From positions 1-64,000 of the forward strand of contig NZ_CANNCR010000023.1 in assembly GCF_947503125.1 (NCBI RefSeq): DNA of 64,000 bases, written 5' to 3'. The notes beneath the pieces are model-generated. The model searched no databases, was not told the origin of the DNA, and saw only the letters and a program-made list of their open reading frames with translations. Shown piece by piece: positions 54,794 through 63,858 of this stretch. The translations under genes and the position numbers were made by a program. Every line of letters starts with the position of its first letter. The first letter of the stretch is position 1. Source of the DNA: an uncultured Metabacillus sp. (lineage in GTDB: Bacteria; Bacillota; Bacilli; Bacillales; Bacillaceae).

Positions 54794-56167
54794 GTGACTA
54801 ATCGAAGAATCGTCATTGCCGGCACCGGCAGTGGTGTTGGAAAAACAACCTTAACCATTGGATTAATGTCAGCATTAAGAAAAAAAGGGTTAACGGTTCA
54901 AGGTTTTAAATGTGGACCGGATTATATTGATCCTTCTTATCATACAGCAGTGACAAGCCGTGTATCTAGGAATCTTGATAGCTGGATGCTTACAAAAGAG
55001 AATGTACTCGAAATCTTTACACGAGGGAGCGAAGGAGCCGATATCTCTATTATTGAAGGTGTAATGGGGTTTTATGATGGAAAAGATCCAAGAACAAATA
55101 CAGGGAGTACAGCTGAAATTAGCATGATGATCGAAAGCCCTGTTTTACTTGTCGTGAACTGTGTAAGTATGGCTCGAAGCGCAGCAGCGATTGTAAAAGG
55201 ATTTCAGGTGCTTTCAAAAGGACCCAACATCGTTGGGGTTATTGCTAATAAAGTAGGAAGCGAAGGTCACTTTAATCTTGTTAAAACAGCAATTGAGCAA
55301 GAATGTGATGTACCTGTTATTGGTTATTTAAAGCGGGAAATGGATATTGAAATACCTGAAAGACATTTAGGACTTATTCCTTCTATAGAAAGAGGAGAAT
55401 TAGATCCATTTTTTGATCATTTAGGTGAACTAATTTTAGAAACAGTAGATATCGATCAACTACTGAAACTATCACAAGCTGATCCAATTGTTACAAAGGT
55501 AAGCACTTCTTTATTTCAAAGGAAAAAGGAATCATCCATCAAAATTGCTGTAGCAAAAGATGCCGCCTTTAACTTCTATTACCCTGAAAATCTAGAAATG
55601 TTAGAGGCTTACGGGGCGGAGATTGTATATTTTTCACCCCTCGAGAATGATCCATTACCAGATAACATCGATGGCCTTTATATCGGTGGAGGATTTCCAG
55701 AAGAATTTGCCAAAGAGCTCTCCGATAATAATGACGCAAAGCTATCAATTAAACAAGCCATTGAGAAGGGCTTACCGACCCTTGCTGAATGTGGCGGATT
55801 TATGTATTTAACAGACTCTATTGAAACAACAGACCACACTCGCCATGAGATGGTAGGAATCATTTCAGGCGAAGTAAAGATGCACACGAAGAGAGTCGCG
55901 TTGGGCTATCGAGAAATTAAGGGCCGGAAGGGTAATTTTCTCATAAATGAGCAGCAAAAAGCAAAAGGACATGAATTTCATTATTCTACCTTTTCACCAA
56001 AAGAAGAAGTTCATCATGCTTACGAAACAAAAGGAATGAGAGGAATAAAGCTTGAAGGCTGCTTAAAGCACAATGTTGTGGCAGGGTATACTCACATTCA
56101 TTTCGCCTCATGTCCGGAATTAGTGGAAAAGTGGATCGCGTACTGTAAGGAAATCAAAGAACATTGA
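54794..56167 (+). CDS. cbiA: Cobyrinate a,c-diamide synthase CbiA
   Basis: 457 residues: an N-terminal P-loop synthetase domain (AGTGSGVGKTTLTIGLMSAL, about 7-26) and a C-terminal class I glutamine amidotransferase domain (about 250-455) with catalytic Cys in LAECGGFMYL and His in THIHFASCPE. It uses ATP and Gln to amidate side chains a and c of cobyrinate. GTG start at 54794 after AGAGGTGAATGTTAG. A hairpin at 56169-56198 follows directly after its stop. Confidence 0.95.
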   Translation: MTNRRIVIAGTGSGVGKTTLTIGLMSALRKKGLTVQGFKCGPDYIDPSYHTAVTSRVSRNLDSWMLTKENVLEIFTRGSEGADISIIEGVMGFYDGKDPRTNTGSTAEISMMIESPVLLVVNCVSMARSAAAIVKGFQVLSKGPNIVGVIANKVGSEGHFNLVKTAIEQECDVPVIGYLKREMDIEIPERHLGLIPSIERGELDPFFDHLGELILETVDIDQLLKLSQADPIVTKVSTSLFQRKKESSIKIAVAKDAAFNFYYPENLEMLEAYGAEIVYFSPLENDPLPDNIDGLYIGGGFPEEFAKELSDNNDAKLSIKQAIEKGLPTLAECGGFMYLTDSIETTDHTRHEMVGIISGEVKMHTKRVALGYREIKGRKGNFLINEQQKAKGHEFHYSTFSPKEEVHHAYETKGMRGIKLEGCLKHNVVAGYTHIHFASCPELVEKWIAYCKEIKEH

Positions 56168-56168
56168 T

Positions 56169-56198
56169 GCTGATTGAAATGCCGACATTTCAATCAGC
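56169..56198 (+). other. Intra-operon hairpin
   Basis: A perfect 13-bp stem GCTGATTGAAATG / CATTTCAATCAGC with a CCGA loop, starting 1 nt after the cbiA stop and with no T-run. It may stabilise or process the mRNA between cbiA and cysG(A). Confidence 0.7.
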
Positions 56199-56239
56199 AG
56201 GGGATTCGAATAAGAAATAACGAGAAGAGAGGGATGTTT

Positions 56240-57034
56240 TTGACTAAAGGCAACGTTTATTTGGTAGGTGCTGGACCAGGGGACCCTAAATTAATTACCG
56301 TCTATGGCTTAGAATGTATCCAAAAAGCGGACGTCATTTTATACGATCGATTGGTCAATAAAGAATTATTAAACCATGCAAAATCGGAGACAGAGCTTAT
56401 TTTTTGTGGAAAGCTTCCCGGAAAACACGAATTAATTCAAGAGCAAATCAATGCCCTTATGGTCGAAAAGGCACTTGAAGGCAAAATCATTACTCGTTTA
56501 AAAGGTGGAGATCCTTGTGTATTCGGTCGAGTTGGGGAAGAAGCGGAAGTCCTAGCTGAGCATGAGATAACATTTGAAATTGTTCCTGGGATTACATCAG
56601 GTATTGCCGCACCTGCATATGCGGGTATCACCGTCACACACCGAGATTACGCTTCATCATTTGCCATTGTAACAGGACATGGTCGTGCTGATAAACAACA
56701 AGATCACATCAATTGGTCTGCTCTTGCCCAAGGCATAGATACGATTGCCTTTTATATGGGTGTAGGAAATTTAGATTACATATGTAAAAAACTCATTGAG
56801 AATGGCAAAAGAGCAGAAACCCCAGTTGCCCTTATCAATTGGGGAACAACTGAAAAGCAAAAAACACTAATTGGGACATTAACGACAATTGAACAGCTAG
56901 TGAAACAAACTGGCCTTAAACACCCATCCATGATTATCGTAGGTGAAGTGGTGAACCTGCGTCAAAAGATACAATGGTTTGAAGAGATAAAATTAGATCA
57001 TAAAAAGGAGGAAAAGCATGTCAATCATCAGTGA
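56240..57034 (+). CDS. cobA: Uroporphyrinogen III C-methyltransferase CysG(A)/CobA
   Basis: 264 residues, SUMT family: VYLVGAGPGDPKLITVYGLE, RLKGGDPCVFGRVGEEAEVL, GITSGIAAPAYAGITVTHRD, and VALINWGTTEKQKTLIGTL. It makes precorrin-2 from uroporphyrinogen III with two SAM, and so feeds the pathway. It lacks the dehydrogenase/ferrochelatase half of E. coli CysG. TTG at 56240 has AGAGAGGG 6 nt upstream; the ATG at 56234 abuts the ribosome binding site. It overlaps cbiY by 17 nt. Confidence 0.92.
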   Translation: MTKGNVYLVGAGPGDPKLITVYGLECIQKADVILYDRLVNKELLNHAKSETELIFCGKLPGKHELIQEQINALMVEKALEGKIITRLKGGDPCVFGRVGEEAEVLAEHEITFEIVPGITSGIAAPAYAGITVTHRDYASSFAIVTGHGRADKQQDHINWSALAQGIDTIAFYMGVGNLDYICKKLIENGKRAETPVALINWGTTEKQKTLIGTLTTIEQLVKQTGLKHPSMIIVGEVVNLRQKIQWFEEIKLDHKKEEKHVNHQ

Positions 57035-57587
57035 ACTAGAAAGCCGTCGAGCGATACGTGACTACCGCGATCAAGAAGTAGAAGATGAAAAAATTAAACG
57101 CCTACTTGAGGTCGCAACTTGGGCGCCAAATGATCGAATGAGAGAGCCTTGGAGCTTCTATATCATAAAGGGAGAAGCTAAAAAACGATATGAAGCTCTA
57201 GCAAAAGCCTATTTAGAAGAACGATTTCTAACAAAACCAGATTTAGTGAACAGTTCAATAAAAGTTTTAACAAGTACACCTGTTCATATTGTTGTGACCT
57301 CTGATATTGTCCCTGGAGATGAAGAGGCAACAAGGGATAATGATTATGCTGTTTGCTGTGCCATTCATTCTATGTGGCTAGCAGCAAAGGAGTTAGAGCT
57401 GGGGTTTGTTTGGCGAACTAGAGGTGTAGGGCTTGTTCATGATGAACGTTTACATCAATTTATTGGCTCCCCAGAAAACAAGAAAGTCATTGGAAATATT
57501 TTTATCGGTTATCCTGATAAAGAATCACTTCAAAACATGAAACCTTCAAAGCGAACGTCGTTTGAAGAAAAAACAACGTGGTTATAA
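57018..57587 (+). CDS. cbiY: CbiY, nitroreductase family protein
   Basis: 189 residues, FMN-dependent nitroreductase fold: ELESRRAIRDYRDQEVEDEK, EVATWAPNDRMREPWSFYII (about 34-53) and AICSMWLAAKELELG-like AIHSMWLAAKELELGFVW. It sits after cysG(A) as cbiY does in B. megaterium. Its exact task is unknown; an iron/cobalt or flavin reduction role linked to the corrin pathway or to BluB is plausible. AAAGGAGG precedes the ATG. Confidence 0.82.
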   Translation: MSIISELESRRAIRDYRDQEVEDEKIKRLLEVATWAPNDRMREPWSFYIIKGEAKKRYEALAKAYLEERFLTKPDLVNSSIKVLTSTPVHIVVTSDIVPGDEEATRDNDYAVCCAIHSMWLAAKELELGFVWRTRGVGLVHDERLHQFIGSPENKKVIGNIFIGYPDKESLQNMKPSKRTSFEEKTTWL

Positions 57588-57691
57588 ACCATTTTCTAAG
57601 ACAATGGCAAAGCATTTGAATGGAATCAAAGAAACTCAATCGAACTCCTTTTTATCTAAGGCAAACGCTTGATTTAGGGGTGTTAAATTTC

Positions 57692-58336
57692 ATGTTTTCT
57701 AATAAAGAAAGAGAAGCCATTTATAAGGTTATCGAGACGAGAAGAGATATTCGTAGTTTTAAAACAGATCCTGTTCCTATGGAGGCTGTTGATCGAATCC
57801 TGGCAGCAGCGCACCATGCTCCTTCGGTTGGGTTTATGCAACCATGGAACTTTATTTTAATTGAAGCAAATGAAGTAAAAGAGAAATTAGCTTGGGCTGC
57901 TGATAAAGAAAGAAGAGCACTATCTATTCATTACGAAAATGATGAGCGTGCATCCAAGTTTTTATCCCTAAAGATAGAAGGATTAAAAGAAGCACCCATT
58001 ACTATTTGTGTAACATGTGATCCTACTAGAGGTGGTTCACATGTATTAGGACGAAATTCCATTCCAGAAACCGACATAATGTCAACAGCCTGCGCCATTC
58101 AAAATATGTGGTTAGCTTCTTGTGTGGAAGGGTTAGCAATGGGATGGGTCAGCTTTTATAAAAAATCTGATGTACGTGATATTTTAAGTATTCCACCACA
58201 TATTGATCCTGTTGCTTTGATTTCAATAGGATACACAGATGTATATCCTAAAGCACCTCTTTTGGAAACAGCAAACTGGGAAAAAAGAAGGTCTCTTCAA
58301 AATTTAATTTTTAAAGACATGTGGGAAAATAAATAG
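57692..58336 (+). CDS. bluB: 5,6-dimethylbenzimidazole synthase BluB
   Basis: 214 residues, nitroreductase-related. BluB features: ETRRDIRSFKTDPVP with the Arg/Asp pair, AAHHAPSVGFMQPWNFILI (about 49-67), PETDIMSTACAIQNMWLASC and EGLAMGWVSFYKKSDVRDIL. It uses O2 to fragment FMNH2 into DMB, the lower ligand of B12. ATG at 57692 follows AGGGGTG; an ATG at 57620 has no ribosome binding site. The B. megaterium operon as described has btuR here instead. Confidence 0.92.
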   Translation: MFSNKEREAIYKVIETRRDIRSFKTDPVPMEAVDRILAAAHHAPSVGFMQPWNFILIEANEVKEKLAWAADKERRALSIHYENDERASKFLSLKIEGLKEAPITICVTCDPTRGGSHVLGRNSIPETDIMSTACAIQNMWLASCVEGLAMGWVSFYKKSDVRDILSIPPHIDPVALISIGYTDVYPKAPLLETANWEKRRSLQNLIFKDMWENK

Positions 58337-58487
58337 TCAAAAGAAGCAATTTAAGGGACAGTCCCCACTACAAATAATTTCCATATTTCTGAGTGGGGAC
58401 AGGCATTTAGAAGACATCCTCTATAAAAACATAGCTAGATGATAGATTTGATCATGGACATTTTTTTTAACTTTTGGAGGAATGAAA
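58337..58487. repeat. Spacer with a GTCCCCACT inverted repeat
   Basis: GTCCCCACT (58361-58369) and AGTGGGGAC (58392-58400) form a 9-bp stem inside a GGGACAGTCCCC...GTGGGGACAGGC block that looks like a dispersed Bacillus repeat. No T-run follows, so read-through into cbiM is likely. GGAGG at 58475-58479 is the cbiM ribosome binding site. Confidence 0.55.
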
Positions 58488-59246
58488 ATGAAAAGAAAAG
58501 GGAAATGGGCTTTACTCATTACCGTGTTAGGTTTAACAGGTTTCTTTTGGACAAATTCTTATGAAAAGGCCTACGCGATGCATATAATGGAAGGGTTTTT
58601 ACCCTTCGGCTGGGCTGTATTTTGGTGGGTGATCACTCTGCCTTTTATTATTTTTGGATTAAGAAGCATACAAAAAAAACTGAAGGAGTATCCTGAAATG
58701 AAAACAATGCTCGGCCTTTCTGGAGCGTTTGCGTTTGTTTTATCCGCGTTAAAAATTCCTTCTGTGACAGGCAGTTGTTCACATCCAACTGGTGTGGGGT
58801 TAGGAACGATTTTATTCGGACCAACAGCGATGAGTGTACTTGGTACAATCGTTTTACTATTTCAATCTTTGTTATTAGCACATGGCGGTTTAACGACATT
58901 AGGAGCAAATGCTTTTTCAATGGCCGTTGTAGGCCCGTTTATTGCTTATGCTATCTTTAAAGTAGGTCGTAAATTAAATATGTCGTTTGCTGTTTCTGTT
59001 TTTCTAGCAGCAATGTTAGGAGATCTCGGTACATATATCATGACATCTATTCAGTTATCTCTTGCTTTTCCAGCCGAAGTAGGTGGTTTCTTAGCTTCCT
59101 TTGCCAAATTTGTAAGTATTTTCGGACTAACACAAATACCTTTGGCCATTAGTGAAGGCTTATTGACCGTTATCGTAATGAACTTACTTTTAAAATACAA
59201 TCAATCTGAACTACATCTTATAAATAATGTGAAGGAGGCTAGCTAA
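58488..59246 (+). CDS. cbiM: Cobalt ECF transporter substrate-binding subunit CbiM
   Basis: 252 residues. A cleavable N-terminal segment ends AYA, leaving [17 protein letters not shown] as mature N-terminus; the His there coordinates Co2+ in CbiM. About seven TM helices; [20 protein letters not shown] is the conserved metal-selective loop. Start at the second ATG (58488), 8 nt from GGAGG. It imports cobalt together with CbiNQO. Confidence 0.94.
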   Translation: MKRKGKWALLITVLGLTGFFWTNSYEKAYAMHIMEGFLPFGWAVFWWVITLPFIIFGLRSIQKKLKEYPEMKTMLGLSGAFAFVLSALKIPSVTGSCSHPTGVGLGTILFGPTAMSVLGTIVLLFQSLLLAHGGLTTLGANAFSMAVVGPFIAYAIFKVGRKLNMSFAVSVFLAAMLGDLGTYIMTSIQLSLAFPAEVGGFLASFAKFVSIFGLTQIPLAISEGLLTVIVMNLLLKYNQSELHLINNVKEAS

Positions 59247-59248
59247 TC

Positions 59249-59527
59249 ATGAAAAATATCGTCTTGTTTTTAATTGTTATTTTATTGGCGATCATTCCTC
59301 TTTTCCTCCAAGGTGATGCAGAATTTGGTGGGGCAGATGGTAAAGCAGAAGAAATGATCGGCGAGTTGGCCCCTTCATATGAACCTTGGTTCAAGTCTAT
59401 TTGGGAACCGCCAAGCGGTGAAATAGAAAGTTTAATATTCTCTTTACAAGCCGCTATTGGTGCTGCTTTTATTGGTTATGTTATTGGATTTGGCCGAGCT
59501 AGAAAAAAATACTCATCTAAGGAATAA
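59249..59527 (+). CDS. cbiN: Cobalt transporter accessory subunit CbiN
   Basis: 92 residues, two TM helices (about 4-20 and 65-85) joined by an extracytoplasmic loop FGGADGKAEEMIGELAPSYE, PWFKSIWEPPSGEIESLI, which inserts into CbiM to load the metal. It starts 2 nt after cbiM with GAAGGAGG upstream. Confidence 0.94.
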   Translation: MKNIVLFLIVILLAIIPLFLQGDAEFGGADGKAEEMIGELAPSYEPWFKSIWEPPSGEIESLIFSLQAAIGAAFIGYVIGFGRARKKYSSKE

Positions 59528-59536
59528 GCCTGAACC

Positions 59537-60313
59537 ATGCTGAAAATCGATGATTACGCCTATTCTAATAGATTGAAACATGTTCACCCAGCTGAAAAGG
59601 TTGGATTCGTTATGACCTTCTTAATGTTTACCATCATTACCAAAAATGTAGTTATAGCGATGATTACATTTTCCGTGATGAGTTTAAGCATCGTTTTTGC
59701 AGCCAAAATTCCATTCTCACAATATTTGAAGCTGTTACTATTGCCATCTATTTTTCTCTTTACAAGCATTGCTGCCATTTTAGTTTCAATTGCACCAGTA
59801 TATCAAGTGAACGTTGACACGATATGGTTTTTTACTATCAAGTCATGGCAAATTTATATAAGTGTAGCAAATATAAATCAAGCCTACCAACTTTTGGTTA
59901 CGATTATAGGAAGTGTAAGCTGCTTGTACTTTCTTATCTTAACAACACCATTACATCAATTGATATGGGTATTACGTAGACTGAAACTTCCAGTACTTTT
60001 TATTGAATTAGTTGGTCTAACATACCGGTTTATCTTTGTGTTGCTAAATAAAATGCACGAAATTCATTTGGCACAATCTAGTAGACTAGGTTACCAAAAT
60101 CACCGATTGTGGATCTCATCGATCGCGCACCTAATTGTAAGTCTTTTTCTCAAATCGATCCAATCTGCCAAAGAATTGCAGATTGCCATTGATAGTCGTG
60201 GTGGGGATATGAAATTGTATGAGGTTGAACTTAGCTTGTCTTACAATCGATATCGCTGTGCTGGTATCCTAGTCTCAATCATAGGTCTCTTCATCCTTAC
60301 CTTAAACACATAA
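59537..60313 (+). CDS. cbiQ: Cobalt ECF transporter T-component CbiQ
   Basis: 258 residues, five or six TM helices. HPAEKVGFVMTFLMFTII near the N-terminus and the cytoplasmic coupling helix with AIDSRGGD (about 220-227) are characteristic of EcfT/CbiQ. It connects CbiM to the ATPase CbiO. It starts 9 nt after cbiN; the ribosome binding site is weak (AAGGAATAAG). Confidence 0.93.
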   Translation: MLKIDDYAYSNRLKHVHPAEKVGFVMTFLMFTIITKNVVIAMITFSVMSLSIVFAAKIPFSQYLKLLLLPSIFLFTSIAAILVSIAPVYQVNVDTIWFFTIKSWQIYISVANINQAYQLLVTIIGSVSCLYFLILTTPLHQLIWVLRRLKLPVLFIELVGLTYRFIFVLLNKMHEIHLAQSSRLGYQNHRLWISSIAHLIVSLFLKSIQSAKELQIAIDSRGGDMKLYEVELSLSYNRYRCAGILVSIIGLFILTLNT

Positions 60314-60339
60314 ATCTATAATGGAAAGGAGGCCGACGT

Positions 60340-61185
60340 GTGACGTCTACATTTTTCACTTTTAAAAATGTTTCATATCAATATCCAGATGGAACAATAG
60401 CATTAAACGATATTACTTTTTCAATTGAACGAGGAAAGAAAATTGCCTTAATTGGAAACAACGGTGCGGGAAAGTCCACTTTATTTTTACTACTTAATGG
60501 GATTTTGAAACCTTCTAGTGGAAGCATTACATTTAAAGGAAAAAAATTGTCTTACACTCGTAAAGAAATAAAGATGCTTCGTCAACAAGTTGGCATTGTA
60601 TTTCAAAATCCCGACTCACAGCTTTTCTCTTCAAGTGTGTATGAAGATATTAAATTTGGTCCTAAAAATTTAGGATTGTCAACTGAACAAATAAGCCAAA
60701 TCGTTCAAGAAGTAATGGAACTAACAGAGACAGAGTCCTTAAAAGACAAGCCACCACATTTTCTTAGTATTGGTCAAAAAAAGAGGGTATCCATTGCAGG
60801 AATTATGGCCATGAATCCTGATTTAATGGTATTAGATGAGCCAACAGCTGGGCTAGATCCGTATTACTCGCATAAGATAATGGAATTACTAGCTACATAC
60901 CATCATGAAAACCGGACCGTTATTCTCTCAACTCATAATGTTGACCTTGCCTATGAATGGGCTGACGAAGTGATCATCTTACATAACGGGGAAATTATTT
61001 CAAGAGGAGCTCCGTTTGACGTTTTTCAAGAGAAAGCAGCTATTAAGAAATACCATTTAGAGCAACCATGGGTAATAGAAGTCTACAATAAATTAATGGG
61101 AGTTTCAGGTATTTTAGAGTCAAAGTTACCGACATCAAAAAGAGAATTATTTGAATTAATGGATGATATATTTCTAAATAAGTAA
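60340..61185 (+). CDS. cbiO: Cobalt ECF transporter ATPase CbiO
   Basis: 281 residues. Walker A IGNNGAGKSTLF (about 37-48), Q-loop VFQNPDSQLFSSSVYEDI, signature LSIGQKKRVSIAGI, Walker B LMVLDEPTAGLDP, switch His in STHNVDLAYEW. GTG start after AAAGGAGG. Last gene of the operon; a strong terminator follows 34 nt after the stop. Confidence 0.94.
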   Translation: MTSTFFTFKNVSYQYPDGTIALNDITFSIERGKKIALIGNNGAGKSTLFLLLNGILKPSSGSITFKGKKLSYTRKEIKMLRQQVGIVFQNPDSQLFSSSVYEDIKFGPKNLGLSTEQISQIVQEVMELTETESLKDKPPHFLSIGQKKRVSIAGIMAMNPDLMVLDEPTAGLDPYYSHKIMELLATYHHENRTVILSTHNVDLAYEWADEVIILHNGEIISRGAPFDVFQEKAAIKKYHLEQPWVIEVYNKLMGVSGILESKLPTSKRELFELMDDIFLNK

Positions 61186-61219
61186 AGTGATCAAAGGGTA
61201 GGATATTTGAACGAAGTAG

Positions 61220-61252
61220 AAAAAACATTGGGTTCCCATCCCAATGTTTTTT
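61220..61252. terminator. Bidirectional terminator ending the cobalamin operon
   Basis: AAAAAACATTGGG / CCCAATGTTTTTT, 13 bp, with a 7-nt loop. It also ends the convergent LysE gene. Confidence 0.92.
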
Positions 61253-61874
61253 AATGTGGTTTATCTAATGCTAACTTTATTCCAAAGCCAATTAAGACGA
61301 GACCTGTTGCTTTTTCCATGATCCTTTGTACTTTTGGAGACATTAGCCATTTACGTAAATAGTTTATGAAAAAGACGTAAAGAAAAAACCAAGTAATCGA
61401 TAGAATCGTATAAATAATCCCCATTAAAATAAGCTGTCCTGTTGCATTTTCTCCTGCTTTTACAAATTGGGGTAAAAAGGTTAAGAAGAACATAGCCACC
61501 TTAGGATTAAGTATATTTGAAAAGAGACCTTGTTTAAACGCTGACTTTTTCATTTCTGAATGATTTAGATGTTCAACAGCAGATGCTTTCTTTTTATTCC
61601 TAGAGATTAATGAAGACAAGCCCAGGTAAATCAAGTAAATGGCTCCTGCATATTTCACGATTTCAAATGCAACTGCAGACTGCATCAATATAGCTGAAAG
61701 CCCAAAAGCAGCTGCAAAGGTATGCACTAGAGAGCCAGTTGTTATACCCAAACCCATTTTATATCCATCTTTTCTTCCGTCTGAAATGGTCCTCTTTGTA
61801 ATCAGTGCTGTGTCGATACCTGGACTCATGACAACAAATAATGAAAGGATTAAAAATGTAAAGAAATCATTCAT
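61251..61874 (-). CDS. LysE family exporter
   Basis: 207 residues, six TM helices; VVMSPGIDTALITKRTISDG is the LysE-type N-terminal motif, and FSNILNPKVAMFFLTFLPQF the second. It exports an amino acid or derivative. ATG at 61874 has GGGAG/GGAG upstream; the longer ORF to 61931 has none. Divergent from the XRE-cupin gene, whose product is its likely regulator. Confidence 0.86.
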   Translation of the reverse strand: MNDFFTFLILSLFVVMSPGIDTALITKRTISDGRKDGYKMGLGITTGSLVHTFAAAFGLSAILMQSAVAFEIVKYAGAIYLIYLGLSSLISRNKKKASAVEHLNHSEMKKSAFKQGLFSNILNPKVAMFFLTFLPQFVKAGENATGQLILMGIIYTILSITWFFLYVFFINYLRKWLMSPKVQRIMEKATGLVLIGFGIKLALDKPH

Positions 61875-61986
61875 TTTCTCCACTCCCTTAATGACTTGCA
61901 AAATGCAGTCTGATAAAATATGATTTAACAAATATTAAATGTAGTTTAACACATGTTACACCATTTGTGTTTATTTTAAATTAATA

Positions 61987-62007
61987 AAATTAAATTGTAT
62001 TTAATTT
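61987..62007. promoter_or_regulatory. Candidate operator of the XRE-cupin regulator
   Basis: A perfect 9-bp inverted repeat AAATTAAAT-TGT-ATTTAATTT in the divergent gap, 23 nt before the regulator's start codon. Confidence 0.6.
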
Positions 62008-62029
62008 AATCTTTACGAGGAGTATGGTG

Positions 62030-62575
62030 ATGGAAAATATCAATATTGGCAAAAAAGTTGAGAAATACAGAAAAGCAAAAGGGTTAAGCAGTAGAGAATT
62101 AGCGAAAATAGCCGAAATAACCCCTTCCATGCTAAGTCAAATTGAACGAGGGTTGGCAAATCCTTCAATTCAAACTCTAAAGGTTTTAGCTAATGCGCTT
62201 GATGTTCCAACCTTTAGTTTTTTACTCGAAGAAACGAATACAGAAGATTTAGTTGTTAGGTCAAATGAACGTAAAAAAATGGTTGTTGAAAACCTTTCGT
62301 ATGAGTTATTATCACCCGATTTTACCGGCACATTGGCAACAGCGATTATGAATGTTCCTCCTGATACGTCTTCGTCAGAGAAACTTTTGGAACACAAAGG
62401 AGAAGAAGTTGCTTTTGTATTAAAGGGGAAAATTAAAGTGTACTTAAATGATGAAGAATACATATTAGAAGCTGGTGATAGTGTTAAAATACCAGCTTAT
62501 ATGAAACATAAATGGGAAAATCTTTTTAAGGAAGAGGCTGTCATCCTTTTTTCGGTGACTCCACCTGCTTTTTAG
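62030..62575 (+). CDS. XRE family regulator with cupin domain
   Basis: 181 residues: HTH_3 at about 7-62 (SSRELAKIAEITPSMLSQIE), then a cupin_2 beta-barrel (about 105-180) with GEEVAFVLKGKIKVYL and LEAGDSVKIPAYMKHKW. Such regulators (PuuR/SutR-like) sense small metabolites through the cupin and often control amino acid or polyamine genes. ATG at 62030 follows GAGGAG with 7-nt spacing. It is divergent from the LysE gene. Confidence 0.87.
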   Translation: MENINIGKKVEKYRKAKGLSSRELAKIAEITPSMLSQIERGLANPSIQTLKVLANALDVPTFSFLLEETNTEDLVVRSNERKKMVVENLSYELLSPDFTGTLATAIMNVPPDTSSSEKLLEHKGEEVAFVLKGKIKVYLNDEEYILEAGDSVKIPAYMKHKWENLFKEEAVILFSVTPPAF

Positions 62576-62807
62576 TATCAGAATGGTACTTTTTTAACTT
62601 AAGTGTAACTGAGAAGCCTTTTTTGCAACACTTTTACATTTTTACTTAAGAACGATTAATTAGTAAGAAAACATCAAAATCATTAAGATCTGCGAAACTG
62701 ATGAAAAAAACTTAAATAGGTAAATGTTAAAGTTATTCATAAAACTGATTCTTTATATGTAAAATTAAGTAAATAGCTTTCCGTCATACATTGAGGGGGA
62801 TTCTAAA

Positions 62808-63776
62808 TTGGAAACCAGAACAATTGTAGATGTACCAGGAATCGAAGTGGGACATGCCCAGAACGAAGCTGCACTAACTGGCTGTACGGTTGTACTTGCT
62901 AAAGATGGTGCTGTGGGTGGGGTTGATGTGCGTGGTTCAGCCCCGGGGACCCGTGAAACAGATCTTCTTCATCCTGTAAACTTAGTTGATCGTGTACATG
63001 CAATTTGCTTAACTGGAGGAAGTGCATTTGGTCTTGCAGCTGCTGATGGCGTGATGAATTATTTAGAAGAGAAGCGAATCGGGCTAAATACAGGATTCGG
63101 AATTGTTCCCATTGTACCCGCTGCTGCGCTGTATGATTTGTCGCTTGGAGATTCTTCCGTGCGCCCGGATGCAAAAATGGGATTCGATGCGGTAAGTAAA
63201 GCTAACAAGCATAAAGTAGAGGAAGGAAATGTGGGTGCAGGCTGCGGAGCGTCTGTCGGTAAACTATGTGGGTTTGACTGTGCGATGAAAAGCGGACTTG
63301 GAACAGCTTCGCGGATACTACAGAATGGGTTGATCATTGGAGCGATTGTAGCAGTGAACGCGGTAGGCGAAGTACGCGATCCGCTTACGAATGAAGTGCT
63401 GGCAGGTGTACGAGATGAGAACGGTGCCATCCGGAAAATCGAGCATTTCCTAATAAAGCAAGTATTTTCTCCAATTCCTACTGGTACGAATACGACCATC
63501 GCAGTAGTTGCAAGCAACGCGATCTTGACGAAGTCCCAGGTGAATAAAGTCGCTCAAATGAGCCACAATGGGTTAGCACGCACGATTTATCCGGTTCACA
63601 CTATGAACGACGGGGATACGATATTTTCCTTGGCTACGGGAGAAGTCAAAGTCCCAGTTGATGTGGTTGGTACACTCAGTGCCGATGTTTTGACTGAAGC
63701 AGTCGTCCGTGCGATACGGGCTGCCAGAGGTGCGGGTGGATTGCCAGCCTATAGTGATATAAAACAACAGGGGTAA
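62808..63776 (+). CDS. P1 family (DmpA-like) aminopeptidase
   Basis: 322 residues, P1-family N-terminal-nucleophile hydrolase. VGHAQNEAALTGCTVVLAKD and LTGGSAFGLAAADGVM belong to the alpha part; GTNTTIAVVASNAILTK (about 224-240) contains the predicted self-cleavage site, with Thr as nucleophile. The family contains D-aminopeptidases and beta-peptidyl aminopeptidases; the substrate is not predictable. TTG start with GAGGGGGA upstream. Base composition in its second half is clearly more GC-rich than neighbouring genes, a possible sign of transfer. Confidence 0.88.
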   Translation: METRTIVDVPGIEVGHAQNEAALTGCTVVLAKDGAVGGVDVRGSAPGTRETDLLHPVNLVDRVHAICLTGGSAFGLAAADGVMNYLEEKRIGLNTGFGIVPIVPAAALYDLSLGDSSVRPDAKMGFDAVSKANKHKVEEGNVGAGCGASVGKLCGFDCAMKSGLGTASRILQNGLIIGAIVAVNAVGEVRDPLTNEVLAGVRDENGAIRKIEHFLIKQVFSPIPTGTNTTIAVVASNAILTKSQVNKVAQMSHNGLARTIYPVHTMNDGDTIFSLATGEVKVPVDVVGTLSADVLTEAVVRAIRAARGAGGLPAYSDIKQQG

Positions 63777-63825
63777 CGCAAAGTTAACCGTAAGCTAAAA
63801 ATTATATGTGATCAAGTAACTTATG

Positions 63826-63858
63826 ACGCCAAACCCCTGATAAAAGGTTGGCGTTTTT
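63826..63858 (+). terminator. Terminator of the P1 peptidase gene
   Basis: ACGCCAA / TTGGCGT with a loop of about 15 nt, followed by TTTTT. Confidence 0.8.
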
